A stretch of 9,078 bases of DNA from an uncultured Clostridia bacterium (GTDB taxonomy: Bacteria; Bacillota; Clostridia; Oscillospirales; Oscillospiraceae), in NCBI GenBank assembly GCA_947167725.1, contig CAMVJF010000052.1:1-9078 (forward strand), written 5' to 3'. A model generated the notes under the pieces. That model worked only from the letters and a program-made list of their open reading frames with translations. It was not told the DNA's origin and searched no databases. The position numbers and the translations under genes are program-made. Every line of letters begins with the position of its first letter. Positions within the stretch are counted from its first letter, which is position 1. Below, one piece after another: positions 1 to 6,220 of the stretch.

Positions 1-1343
1 CCGTAGCAGGCGCCGACCGTCACCTGCGGCGTTGAGATCTCCTTGCCGAGAATGTCGGCGATGATCTGCATCCACAGCGGATTCTGCGCGCCGCCGCCTA
101 CGGCGATGATCCGGTCGATACGCGCCTCGGGGTGCGACTCCATGATGCGGATCTGCTGATTGACAGAATAGCCGACCGCCTCCAGCGCGCTGCGGTAGAG
201 ATGCGCACGCGTATGCTGCAGCGTCAGGCCGAAGAGCACGCCGCGGGCGTCGGGGTCGTTGATCGGCGTCCGCTCCCCGGCAAAGTAGGGCAGCGTGATC
301 AGCCCCTCGCTGCCGGGCGGGATCTCCGCAACGCCCTCCAACATGCGCTGATAGGCGTTTTCTCCGCCCGCGCGCTCGGCGGCAAGGGCGTCCGGAAACA
401 GCTCGTCGCGGAACCATTTGGTCAGGCTGCCCGCCGTGTTGGTTCCGGCCGAGATATCGCATAAGCCGGGGACGATGAACTCCTCGCGCCAGAGCCGCTC
501 GTCGTCGATCAGGCTGTCTGTGCCGAGGATCATGTAGACTGACGAGCCCAGCTGCAGCATCATTTTCCCGCTCTCCACGACGCCGCAGCTGATCGCCTCG
601 GCGCCCGAATCGTCCGTTCCGGTGATGACCGGCGTCCCCTCGGCAAGCCCCGTCTCGGCGGCGGCCTCGGCCGTCACGGTGCCTGCGACCTCCGCCGCCT
701 CGAGGATTTCGGCAAGCTGGTCCGGTCGGCAGACCGGCGCGCAGTACTCCGGAACCGGCTTGCGTGTCTGCGGATCATACAGCGGATTGAAGCTGGCCAG
801 GCCGAGAAAACGGTCCACGACATAGCGGCCTGTCAGCTTGGCGGTAATGTAGCTCGATCCCGTGAGAAACTTGTGCGTCCTGGCGTAGACCTCCGGCTCC
901 CTGCGCTTGATCCACAGGATCTTCGGCATCACGTCGCTGGAGCAGAGCGGACGGCCGTACCATTTCAGGATCTGCTCCTCCCCGTAGAGCGCGGTCAGTT
1001 CAGCCATCTCATCCGTGGCCCGCGCGTCGATGCCGTAGAGGATCGCTTTGCGAAGCGGGCGGCAATGTTCGTCCACCGGAACGCAATCTGCGCCGAGCGC
1101 GCTGATCCCGACGGCCTTGACGTCCTTCGCGTCCACGCCGCTCTTGCGCAGCAGCTCCCGGCTGATCGTACAGAAATCACCCCACCAGTCGCGCTCGGCG
1201 TCATGCTCGTAGTAACCGGGCTGGGGATTTTCCATGCTGTGCTCTGTGCTGTGCAGGGCGAGAATCTCGCCCTGCTCGTCGATGAGAGCGCCCTTGCTGG
1301 AATTGGTGCCGGTATCGATGCCGACAAAATAAGCTTTTCCCAT
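1..1343 (-). CDS. FGGY-family carbohydrate kinase (xylulokinase-like), 3' end cut by window edge
   Basis: Predicted cytoplasmic ATP-dependent sugar kinase that would phosphorylate a ketose or polyol (xylulose-like). Seen: 447 residues with no stop before the window edge. The N-terminal FGGY signature is GIDTGTNSSKG (residues 8-18), a phosphate-binding loop. GTDDSGAEA (242-250) aligns with the xylulokinase segment holding the catalytic base, probably D245. QLGSSVYMI (264-272), LPYFAGERTP (351-360) and the C-terminal ATP-site motif VGGGAQNPLW (415-424) are all in the expected order. Family members are about 480-520 residues, so roughly the last 40-60 are outside the window. The ATG follows a GTGAGGGCGG purine-rich site and lies 10 bases after the stop of the BtpA/SgcQ-like gene, so it is the fifth gene of the leftward train. 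The exact substrate is not readable: FGGY kinases with near-identical motifs act on xylulose, ribulose, glycerol and others. Family assignment is firm, specificity unknown. Confidence 0.92.
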   Translation of the reverse strand, partial: MGKAYFVGIDTGTNSSKGALIDEQGEILALHSTEHSMENPQPGYYEHDAERDWWGDFCTISRELLRKSGVDAKDVKAVGISALGADCVPVDEHCRPLRKAILYGIDARATDEMAELTALYGEEQILKWYGRPLCSSDVMPKILWIKRREPEVYARTHKFLTGSSYITAKLTGRYVVDRFLGLASFNPLYDPQTRKPVPEYCAPVCRPDQLAEILEAAEVAGTVTAEAAAETGLAEGTPVITGTDDSGAEAISCGVVESGKMMLQLGSSVYMILGTDSLIDDERLWREEFIVPGLCDISAGTNTAGSLTKWFRDELFPDALAAERAGGENAYQRMLEGVAEIPPGSEGLITLPYFAGERTPINDPDARGVLFGLTLQHTRAHLYRSALEAVGYSVNQQIRIMESHPEARIDRIIAVGGGAQNPLWMQIIADILGKEISTPQVTVGACY

Positions 1344-1353
1344 CGCGCCGCCC

Positions 1354-2184
1354 TCACAGCGTCTCACGGAAACGATAAACCACTGCCATGAACTCCCGCA
1401 CGCGCTCAAGATCGACACGGACATTTTCATGGCGGCTGTTTTCCAGCTTACCGTTTTCCTTGAAGTAGGTCCCCACGACGGCCGCGTCCCCTGCCTGCAG
1501 CTTACGGACGATGGTGTCCGGCCGGCAGCCGGTGTTGCACAGGACGACGACCTCGGGATTTGCGGCCTTGACCGATGCGATCAGCTCCTCGTCCACATCC
1601 ATGCCCGCCGCGTTGGCCGAGATACACAGCCCGTCCGGGGCGGCCTTGGACATCGTAGACGCCGCGATATCCGCCAGCGGCCGCGTATCCAGATTGCGAT
1701 CGGATTCGGGATTGATGAAGTACAGCATTTTCAGATCGTCGAGCGGCAGGGCGGCCTTGCGGCGCAGCAGGGCGGAGAAGTCGTTGTTGTACAGACCTCC
1801 GTCCCCCACATAAACGCCGGAGAAAGTCCCCCGCACATAGCTTGCTCCCACCGCTGCGGCAAGCTCGAGACAGGCCGCGCCGTCGGAGATGGCGTCCACG
1901 CCGAAGGGGACGCGGATCTCGCTGCGCAGCGCGCCGATGATATAGGCCATCGCGGCGGGCGTGACCATGTCCATTTTGCGCTGATAGGGAAAGCTGAACT
2001 CGTTAGAGAAGATGATCCCGTCCACGCCCCCGTCCTGCAGGGCGTGCAGATCCGCGCGGGCGTGCTCCACGATCTCGCCGAGCGGAGTGCCCCTGCGAAA
2101 ACGCGGATCTCCCGGGAGCGCGTCGAGATGCAGCATTGCAAGGATGGGTTTTTTGACGCCGAAGAGTTCTTCAGTCCAGAGCAT
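1354..2184 (-). CDS. BtpA/SgcQ-family TIM-barrel-like protein
   Basis: Member of the BtpA family (cyanobacterial BtpA, needed for photosystem I accumulation; E. coli SgcQ in the cryptic sgc sugar operon). No biochemical reaction is firmly established for the family. Seen: 276 residues, the usual family length, with the characteristic MLHLDALPGDP near the N-terminus (17-27), DGIIFSNEFSFPY (55-67), GVDAISDGAA (95-104), DGLCISANAAG (184-194), NTGCRPDTIVRKL (217-229) and a C-terminal VVGTYFKENGKLENSRH (236-252) resembling the phosphate-binding end of a TIM barrel. No signal peptide or membrane segment. The start has an AAGGAAG site (2194-2200 on the complement) nine bases upstream; it lies 27 bases after the MATE gene and 10 bases before the FGGY kinase. 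Its place in a sugar operon of a non-photosynthetic bacterium favours the SgcQ-like catabolic role over photosystem assembly. I infer it acts on a phosphorylated sugar made by one of the kinases. Confidence 0.9.
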   Translation of the reverse strand: MLWTEELFGVKKPILAMLHLDALPGDPRFRRGTPLGEIVEHARADLHALQDGGVDGIIFSNEFSFPYQRKMDMVTPAAMAYIIGALRSEIRVPFGVDAISDGAACLELAAAVGASYVRGTFSGVYVGDGGLYNNDFSALLRRKAALPLDDLKMLYFINPESDRNLDTRPLADIAASTMSKAAPDGLCISANAAGMDVDEELIASVKAANPEVVVLCNTGCRPDTIVRKLQAGDAAVVGTYFKENGKLENSRHENVRVDLERVREFMAVVYRFRETL

Positions 2185-2211
2185 GATGATAATCTTCCTT
2201 TCTATGTTGTA

Positions 2212-3609
2212 CTACAGATTGTTGGAGGCAATGGGAAGCCCGCGTTTCCAGCGTCTGCCGCAAAAGCGGCTGAACAGCAGGAAAAACCGCGTCAGGTTGT
2301 CCGCGACCATGCAGCACCAGACGGCCTCCAGGCCGAGACCGAGTCGGAACACGCACAGCGCTGTCAGACACAGCCTCACACCCCACATGGAAAAGAGCGA
2401 GAACAGCAGCGGCGCACGCACGTCACCCACCCCACTGAAGACACCCTCGAGAATAATGACCACGGCAAAAAACGGTTCGGACACCGAGACAATGCGAAGC
2501 ACCCTCGCGCCAAGCGCGATCACGTCCTCATCCGGCGTGAAGATGCGCATGAAAAACGCGGGAAACAAAAACAGGAAAAGGCTCAGCGCGCTCATCAGAA
2601 TAACCGCCAGCAGAAGAAGCGAGGCGGAATAGTCCGTCAGCCTCTTTTCATCTCCCGCGCCGTAATGAAAGCCCGCCAGCGTGGAGGCAGCCGTCTGCAT
2701 GCCGTAGCCCGGCACATAAAATGCCTGCTCGGCGGTAATCGCAATCGAATGCGCAGCCACGGCCACCATGCCAAGCCGGGCGATCAGCGCCGTAAAAACC
2801 ACCTGTCCGAACATGGAGATCATACGCTCGGCCGCCAGCGGCATGCCGATAGAAAGGCAGGCGCGCATGGCCGCACGGTCATAGACGGCCCGCGCGCTTC
2901 GGCATTCCTCAACACGCCAAGCGACAAGAAACATTCCGATACCGCCGAAGACGAAGGAAGAGGCGGTGGCGATCGCCGCGCCGGGAACGCCGAGGCCCGC
3001 GCCCCAAAGCCTCAGCCCTATGCCGAAAAAGGAAATCTCTCTTGTCGGCATGATCAGAAGCGTGTTGAGCACGATGTTCATCAGGTTCATCCCCAGATGA
3101 ATCCACATCGGCGTTTTGGTATCTCCCGCGGCACGCAGGACAGCGGAAAAGATGATCCCGGAAACGCGGAAGAGCATGGGCGCGCAGATGATACCGAAAT
3201 ACAGCGCCGCGTCCCGCCGGATCGCCGTCTCCGCCCCGAGCCAGTCCGGGAGATGGGGACTGATCGACAGCGTCAGCACCGTCATCACGACGCCGAGTAT
3301 CCACACGAGCAGCTTGGCCTGCCCTGCGGCTTTTATCATCCTCTCCCGGTCTCCTGCGCCTCTGGCCTGAGAGATACAGGCCAGAATGCCGGTCGAAACC
3401 GCCCAGAGCGGCGCGTTAACAAGCCAGGTGGTCGTGGCGCTCAGTCCCACGGCTGCAGAGGCGGCTGCTCCCAGCTGGCCGACCTGCGCGGTATCCACAT
3501 ATTGAACGACCGTCTGCAGCGCGGTCTCTGTTATGGTGGGCCAGGCCAGACGCAGAATGTGTCTCTGCATCCCCCGGTCGCGCAGCAAAAAAAGGGGGGA
3601 ACGTGCCAT
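2212..3609 (-). CDS. MATE-family multidrug/metabolite transporter
   Basis: Polytopic inner-membrane transporter of the MATE (NorM/DinF-like) family, normally a Na+- or H+-coupled exporter of organic cations. Seen: 465 residues, the typical length, mostly hydrophobic with about 12 predicted membrane segments. The two pseudo-symmetric halves each show the family's intracellular-loop motif: VLRAAGDTKTPM at 157-168 and GVFSGVGDVRAPLLFS at 389-404. A YGMQTAASTLAGFHYGAGD segment (302-320) matches the start of the second half. The ATG has a strong AGGAGG site (complement of 3614-3619) four bases upstream and begins 20 bases after the epimerase stop. Placement in the middle of a catabolic operon is unusual, as sugar loci normally carry an ABC, PTS, TRAP or MFS importer. 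It could export a toxic amine or product, or conceivably handle the substrate. Family call is firm; substrate unknown. Confidence 0.95.
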   Translation of the reverse strand: MARSPLFLLRDRGMQRHILRLAWPTITETALQTVVQYVDTAQVGQLGAAASAAVGLSATTTWLVNAPLWAVSTGILACISQARGAGDRERMIKAAGQAKLLVWILGVVMTVLTLSISPHLPDWLGAETAIRRDAALYFGIICAPMLFRVSGIIFSAVLRAAGDTKTPMWIHLGMNLMNIVLNTLLIMPTREISFFGIGLRLWGAGLGVPGAAIATASSFVFGGIGMFLVAWRVEECRSARAVYDRAAMRACLSIGMPLAAERMISMFGQVVFTALIARLGMVAVAAHSIAITAEQAFYVPGYGMQTAASTLAGFHYGAGDEKRLTDYSASLLLLAVILMSALSLFLFLFPAFFMRIFTPDEDVIALGARVLRIVSVSEPFFAVVIILEGVFSGVGDVRAPLLFSLFSMWGVRLCLTALCVFRLGLGLEAVWCCMVADNLTRFFLLFSRFCGRRWKRGLPIASNNL

Positions 3610-3629
3610 GGATCCTCCTAATACGTTTT

Positions 3630-4484
3630 CTACTCTTCCGGCAGGAAGTCGCGAAGCACCTCGCAGCTGCGGCGGATCGACTCGTGCGGATCCTCCCAGT
3701 AGATCGAGTCGTTGATCTCGAGATCGAGACCGTTGGCAAAGTCGTGCTTCTCCAGGATCCGCACGTACTCCTCCAGCTTCTCACGGCCGAAATCCCCGTC
3801 GCCGAGGATCAGGTGATGGCTGTCGGAATAGTGCACCCATTCCAGCTTCTCTCCAAAACGCTGGCAATAGTCCTCCAGCCGCTCCCCGGCCACCTCCATC
3901 GCGACAAGATCGACGCAGACGCGAAGCGCAGGCGAATCCACATCCCGCAGCATCCGCGACACGTCCTCGAGCGTGATGACGAGATTGCTCTCATAGGGCT
4001 GGAGCTGTTCGAGCACGAGCAGCACGCCGCGCGCCTCAGCCTCGTCAGCAAGTGCGCGGAAGCTCTCGACCGTGCGTTTCCAGCCCTCTTCGCGCGGCAG
4101 ATCGCGCGGGTGGCAGCCTGTGTTCAGGAAGACGCGGTTTGTGCCGAAGCCAAGCGCGTCGTCCATGGCGGCCTTCATAAAGTCGACCGTGCGCCCTCGC
4201 AGCCGCGTGTCCGGCGCAGAATAGCTGAAGGGATAGCCAAGCGTTTCCGGCGTGTAAATGACGACCCGCATCCCCCGATCCTCGATCTGATGCCGCAGCT
4301 CTTTAACGCGGCTGCCGGCCTCGGCCGCGGAGGAGTAGTCGAGTCGGCAGTAGTGCGGCGCTCCGCCCCAGAGATCGACCCGGCGAAGACCGCAGCGCTC
4401 CATGGAATCCAGATAGTAGTCAAAGCTGTGCTGAACATACTGCACACTCATTACGGCCACGTCCTGCATGGTAATACGGCTCAT
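3630..4484 (-). CDS. Sugar phosphate isomerase/epimerase (AP-endonuclease-2 type TIM barrel), FrlC-related
   Basis: Predicted cytoplasmic, metal-dependent ketose epimerase or isomerase of the xylose-isomerase-like TIM-barrel superfamily. Seen: 284 residues. VDLWGGAPHY (36-45) corresponds to the ELWGGRPHAY segment of the FrlC homologue on the other strand, and YTPETLGYPF (77-86) and QPYESN (162-167) are also shared with it. Four probable metal ligands sit at the ends of barrel strands: E159 (in VLEQL), D192 (in CVDLV), H218 (in WVHYSDSHH) and E256 (in LDLEIN). The ATG follows an AAGGAGA site (complement of 4491-4497) that overlaps the TGA of the upstream amidohydrolase, giving tight translational coupling; 20 bases separate it from the MATE gene. 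It is clearly a relative, not a near copy, of FrlC (7066-7896), so it probably epimerises a related but different substrate. Superfamily call is secure; reaction is inferred. Confidence 0.88.
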   Translation of the reverse strand: MSRITMQDVAVMSVQYVQHSFDYYLDSMERCGLRRVDLWGGAPHYCRLDYSSAAEAGSRVKELRHQIEDRGMRVVIYTPETLGYPFSYSAPDTRLRGRTVDFMKAAMDDALGFGTNRVFLNTGCHPRDLPREEGWKRTVESFRALADEAEARGVLLVLEQLQPYESNLVITLEDVSRMLRDVDSPALRVCVDLVAMEVAGERLEDYCQRFGEKLEWVHYSDSHHLILGDGDFGREKLEEYVRILEKHDFANGLDLEINDSIYWEDPHESIRRSCEVLRDFLPEE

Positions 4485-4496
4485 AAAACCTCTCCT

Positions 4497-5798
4497 TCAG
4501 CTCATCGCATTGTATACTTCTTCTCCGTCAAGCAGTGTCAGCACAACGCGCAACGTGCGCGCCGCGGACGGCGGCACTGCGAAAAGATCACCCGAGAGGA
4601 CCGTTATATCCGCTTTTTTTCCCGCCTCAAGCGTACCGAGCTTGTCTTCACAAAAAAGGTTGTAGGCCCCGCCGCGCGTCCATGCCGTCAGGAGTTCGGC
4701 GGCGGTAAGCGTGTTCTGTCCGTTGAAGGGCTCGCCGCCCTCCGGGAAGAAGCCGCCCACGGCGTGATAGACGGATTCCGGGATGTCATCGATCAGCAGC
4801 GGGAGATCGGTGCCGCAGCTCAGGAGAACGCCGCTGTCGGCCATCTTGCGCCGGTTCCAGTAAAAGCGGCCGCGCTCTTCGCCGATCTTTTCGCGGATCA
4901 TGGCCAGCTTGCTCTCCCGCTCAGCGATGGACTGGATCTGCGGATAGATCTCCGCAATCGCGCCGAGCGCTCCCATGCGCTCAAGATCCTCCGGGTCGCT
5001 GAACTCGAGATCCGTGATGCTGTGACGGTTGATCAGCCGCCCATTTTCGTCGCGACGGCAGCACTCATAGAGATCCAGTACCTTTGCGATCGCCGCGTCT
5101 CCCTGCGCGTGGAGGGAAAAACGGAAGCCGTTCTCGTCCGCCGTACGCAGTTCCCCGGCGATAGCGTCCCAGTCGATGGAGATCGCGCAGAGGCAGTCCG
5201 TACCGCAGTATGCTTGTTTGAGAGCGCCCTCCATCTGGCTGATCGAACCGTCGGTCATGCGGTTATAGCCTGAAAAACGCAGATAGTCGCTGTGAAAGCG
5301 AGCGCTCATCTCTTTGCCGAAAGCGAGGTCGAGCGGCCTGTCGAAAGGCTGGCTCATAAAGCTGACACGCAGCGTCAGCTCGCCCTTTTTCTCCAGCTCT
5401 TCCAGCAGCGCGGGAAAGCCGTGGAAGTCGTCAAAGCCCATTTCCTTGACGGAGGTGACACCGCGGCTGTTGAGCAGGCGCATGTAGTCGCGAAACAGCG
5501 GCAGGATCCGCTCGCGGTCGCGCAGCATGGCGTCCTGCTGCGCGCTGTTTTCGGCATCCAAACCGAGCTTCTGCGCAGCATAGCCGGTAAAAAAACAATG
5601 CACGTCGAAAAAGCCGGGACAGATCGTGCCGTCGCCGCAGTCGAGAATGCGGCAGTTGTCCCTTATCAGCGCGCTCTCCGGTTCCCCGTGCCCGACGGCG
5701 AGGATATGACCGCCGCCCAGCGCAACGTAGCCGGCAAAGGGCGGCTCACCGGCTGCGGTAAAAACACAGGATGATTTCAAAATCAATTCCGCTTTCAT
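4497..5798 (-). CDS. Amidohydrolase family 3 (YtcJ-like) with an altered HxH motif
   Basis: Predicted hydrolase of the amidohydrolase superfamily, probably cleaving an amide or related C-N bond. Seen from the ATG at 5798: 433 residues, somewhat short for YtcJ-type proteins (about 500-550). A small N-terminal beta domain leads into CPGFFDVHCFF (60-70), DGSISQMEGAL (183-193), SLHAQGDAA (228-236), NRHSITDLEF (257-266), SCGTDLPL (327-334) and a C-terminal GTLEAGKKADITVL (388-401) typical of the family. Likely metal ligands are H67, H230, H259 and D331. The second histidine of the usual HxH is phenylalanine (H67-C68-F69), so metal binding may be reduced or reorganised. The reading frame stays open up to 5885, but only the 5798 start has a Shine-Dalgarno (AAGGAGG, five bases upstream), and the extension would run through the leader hairpin. 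First gene of the leftward train; its TGA overlaps the next gene's ribosome binding site. Confidence 0.88.
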   Translation of the reverse strand: MKAELILKSSCVFTAAGEPPFAGYVALGGGHILAVGHGEPESALIRDNCRILDCGDGTICPGFFDVHCFFTGYAAQKLGLDAENSAQQDAMLRDRERILPLFRDYMRLLNSRGVTSVKEMGFDDFHGFPALLEELEKKGELTLRVSFMSQPFDRPLDLAFGKEMSARFHSDYLRFSGYNRMTDGSISQMEGALKQAYCGTDCLCAISIDWDAIAGELRTADENGFRFSLHAQGDAAIAKVLDLYECCRRDENGRLINRHSITDLEFSDPEDLERMGALGAIAEIYPQIQSIAERESKLAMIREKIGEERGRFYWNRRKMADSGVLLSCGTDLPLLIDDIPESVYHAVGGFFPEGGEPFNGQNTLTAAELLTAWTRGGAYNLFCEDKLGTLEAGKKADITVLSGDLFAVPPSAARTLRVVLTLLDGEEVYNAMS

Positions 5799-5803
5799 GA
5801 CGT

Positions 5804-5810
5804 CCTCCTT
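5804..5810 (-). promoter_or_regulatory. Ribosome binding site deciding the amidohydrolase start
   Basis: On the minus strand this reads AAGGAGG, a full Shine-Dalgarno match, five bases before the ATG at 5798. It fixes the start there and argues against the upstream in-frame GTG/ATG pair at 5880-5885, which is preceded by a pyrimidine-rich stretch with no purine-rich site. Confidence 0.85.
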
Positions 5811-5823
5811 TGATGTTTGTCGT

Positions 5824-5870
5824 GAAAAAGTGCAAAAGCCGCACCGCTTTCTAAATAAGCGGCGCGGCTT
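5824..5870 (-). terminator. Terminator-like / attenuator hairpin in the leader of the leftward operon
   Basis: Arms AAGCCGCACCGCTT (5836-5849) and AAGCGGCGCGGCTT (5857-5870) form a 14-bp stem around a 7-base loop. In minus-strand RNA the single imperfection becomes a G-U wobble, so the stem is complete in that direction; in plus-strand RNA it is an A-C mismatch. On the minus strand the stem is followed by TTTTGCACTTTTT, a split T-run typical of an intrinsic terminator; on the plus strand no comparable T-run follows. Outer bases TGCAA/TTGCA (5831-5835 with 5877-5881) can extend pairing across a 6-base bulge. Its location downstream of the candidate leftward promoter and about 26 bases before the amidohydrolase start suggests conditional termination rather than the end of a gene. 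The structure is seen; the attenuation role is inferred. Confidence 0.6.
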
Positions 5871-5910
5871 CCGGCTTTGCATCACAAGAAGAGAGAATAG
5901 AAAATGAGCT

Positions 5911-5940
5911 TCCGGAGCGCCTGCACACAGCGTTTCCGGA
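5911..5940 (-). repeat. Inverted repeat TCCGGA...TCCGGA, possible 5'-leader hairpin
   Basis: Two copies of TCCGGA (5911-5916 and 5935-5940) flank an inner GCG/CGC pair, giving a 6-bp plus 3-bp stem with a small internal loop and a 9-base apical loop. If the leftward promoter starts near 5945, this would be the first structure in the transcript. A third TTCCGG (5869-5874) lies by the terminator-like hairpin, and could allow alternative pairing because TCCGGA is self-complementary. Confidence 0.45.
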
Positions 5941-5951
5941 TATCTGTGTTA

Positions 5952-5980
5952 AGCCTATCATTTTGGTCCAAAATTTTCAA
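5952..5980 (-). promoter_or_regulatory. Candidate promoter of the leftward operon
   Basis: On the minus strand, TTGAAA (5975-5980) serves as -35, followed by a 17-base spacer and TAGGCT (5952-5957) as -10. The -10 is poor in the middle but keeps the most conserved T, A and final T, and is preceded by TGA, giving an extended TGN element. The predicted start is near 5945, leaving a leader of about 147 bases. It is the best-spaced candidate I find on this strand, and a perfect palindrome in its spacer supports a regulated promoter. Confidence 0.5.
5960..5974. promoter_or_regulatory. Perfect 15-bp palindrome, candidate operator
   Basis: ATTTTGG-T-CCAAAAT is a perfect 7+1+7 inverted repeat. It fills nearly all of the spacer between the candidate -35 and -10 of the leftward promoter, where a bound repressor would occlude RNA polymerase. 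The regulator is not in the window and I do not match the site to a named family with confidence. Confidence 0.6.
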
Positions 5981-6041
5981 TAGCTTGAATGTTTTTCGTC
6001 TACTTGCTCGGAATTGCACCATCAAAACTGTCATTCCTGCT

Positions 6042-6051
6042 GAAAGTGGTA
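6042..6051 (+). repeat. Direct repeat copy 1: GAAAGTGGTA
   Basis: Identical to the 10-mer at 6171-6180, with further similarity after it (TAAAA here, CAATA there). It lies about 60 bases upstream of the leftward candidate -35. It could be a half-site of a GntR/HutC-type operator, which often contain GTGGT cores, or an extended -10 (TGG-TATAAA); no good -35 is correctly spaced for the latter. Confidence 0.45.
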
Positions 6052-6100
6052 TAAAATTCAGGCATTTTCTCCCTTCGGATCGGGATAAAACAATCAAACA

Positions 6101-6116
6101 GAACGAAAAATTGTTC
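6101..6116. promoter_or_regulatory. Weak dyad GAAC-N8-GTTC upstream of the rightward promoter
   Basis: Four-base arms GAAC (6101-6104) and GTTC (6113-6116) flank an A/T-rich centre at about -63 relative to the predicted rightward start, a position used by activators. The arms are short and could be chance. Confidence 0.2.
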
Positions 6117-6136
6117 CCCGAACTCGGTTTTTCCTC

Positions 6137-6165
6137 TTGACGAACAGCCCGATCCTTTTTATAAT
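6137..6165 (+). promoter_or_regulatory. Strong sigma-A/sigma-70-type promoter of the rightward operon
   Basis: TTGACG (6137-6142) and TATAAT (6160-6165) are separated by exactly 17 bases: five of six consensus matches at -35 and a perfect -10. Transcription should start near 6172, giving a leader of about 50 bases ahead of the PfkB-kinase gene. The -10 sits inside a partial dyad (TCCT...AGGA, 6153-6169), and the start overlaps the second GAAAGTGGTA copy, so the promoter is probably repressible despite its strength. Confidence 0.85.
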
Positions 6166-6170
6166 AGGAC

Positions 6171-6180
6171 GAAAGTGGTA
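6171..6180 (+). repeat. Direct repeat copy 2: GAAAGTGGTA at the rightward start site
   Basis: Second perfect copy of the 10-mer, 129 bases from the first. It overlaps the predicted transcription start of the rightward operon, a typical repressor position. Bases onward read TACAAT, so a weak extended -10 is an alternative reading. Confidence 0.45.
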
Positions 6181-6205
6181 CAATAAACACAGTTACTCAT
6201 CTGTC

Positions 6206-6212
6206 AAGGAGG
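6206..6212 (+). promoter_or_regulatory. Ribosome binding site deciding the PfkB-kinase start
   Basis: AAGGAGG, a full Shine-Dalgarno match, ends eight bases before ATG 6221. The reading frame is open upstream to 6137, but that start would lie inside the promoter and add residues unrelated to PfkB kinases. Confidence 0.9.
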
Positions 6213-6220
6213 CGGTTGCA

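Larger units (their letters stand above)
5799..6220. promoter_or_regulatory. Divergent intergenic control region
   Basis: A 422-base stretch between the two outward-facing operons, visibly AT-richer than the flanking genes, especially from about 5940 to 6200. It holds promoters for both directions, a perfect 15-bp palindrome, a repeated 10-mer and two leader hairpins, each listed separately. I see no tRNA, no recognised riboswitch consensus and no convincing small gene: the open frames here lack ribosome binding sites and recognisable sequence. The density of dyads and repeats suggests coordinated control of the two arms, probably by regulators encoded outside the window. Confidence 0.8.

Noticed and set aside
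1429..3621. 730-residue open frame on the plus strand opposite the BtpA/SgcQ-like and MATE genes
   Set aside because: Its composition is Arg/His/Gln-rich and low in recognisable motifs, as expected of the GC-rich antisense frame, and both opposing genes have clear family motifs and ribosome binding sites.
3603..5273. 556-residue open frame on the plus strand opposite the epimerase and family-3 amidohydrolase
   Set aside because: No ribosome binding site or known motif; it is a shadow of two well-supported minus-strand genes.
5799..5885. Longer N-terminus for the family-3 amidohydrolase starting at GTG/ATG 5880-5885
   Set aside because: The added residues are Arg-rich, encoded by the hairpin and lack a ribosome binding site, while ATG 5798 has a full AAGGAGG.
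5882..6190. Small open frames on both strands in the control region (5904-6140 plus, 5882-6190 minus)
   Set aside because: They lack ribosome binding sites, overlap promoters and hairpins, and resemble no known protein.
6136..6208. CTTGAC (6136-6141) complementary to GTCAAG (6203-6208), suggesting sequestration of the kinase ribosome binding site
   Set aside because: The first arm is upstream of the predicted transcription start, so the two are not in the same RNA; six bases is also within chance.
6137..6220. Longer N-terminus for the PfkB kinase starting at 6137
   Set aside because: It begins inside the -35 box and adds residues not seen in PfkB kinases; the ATG at 6221 has a strong ribosome binding site.
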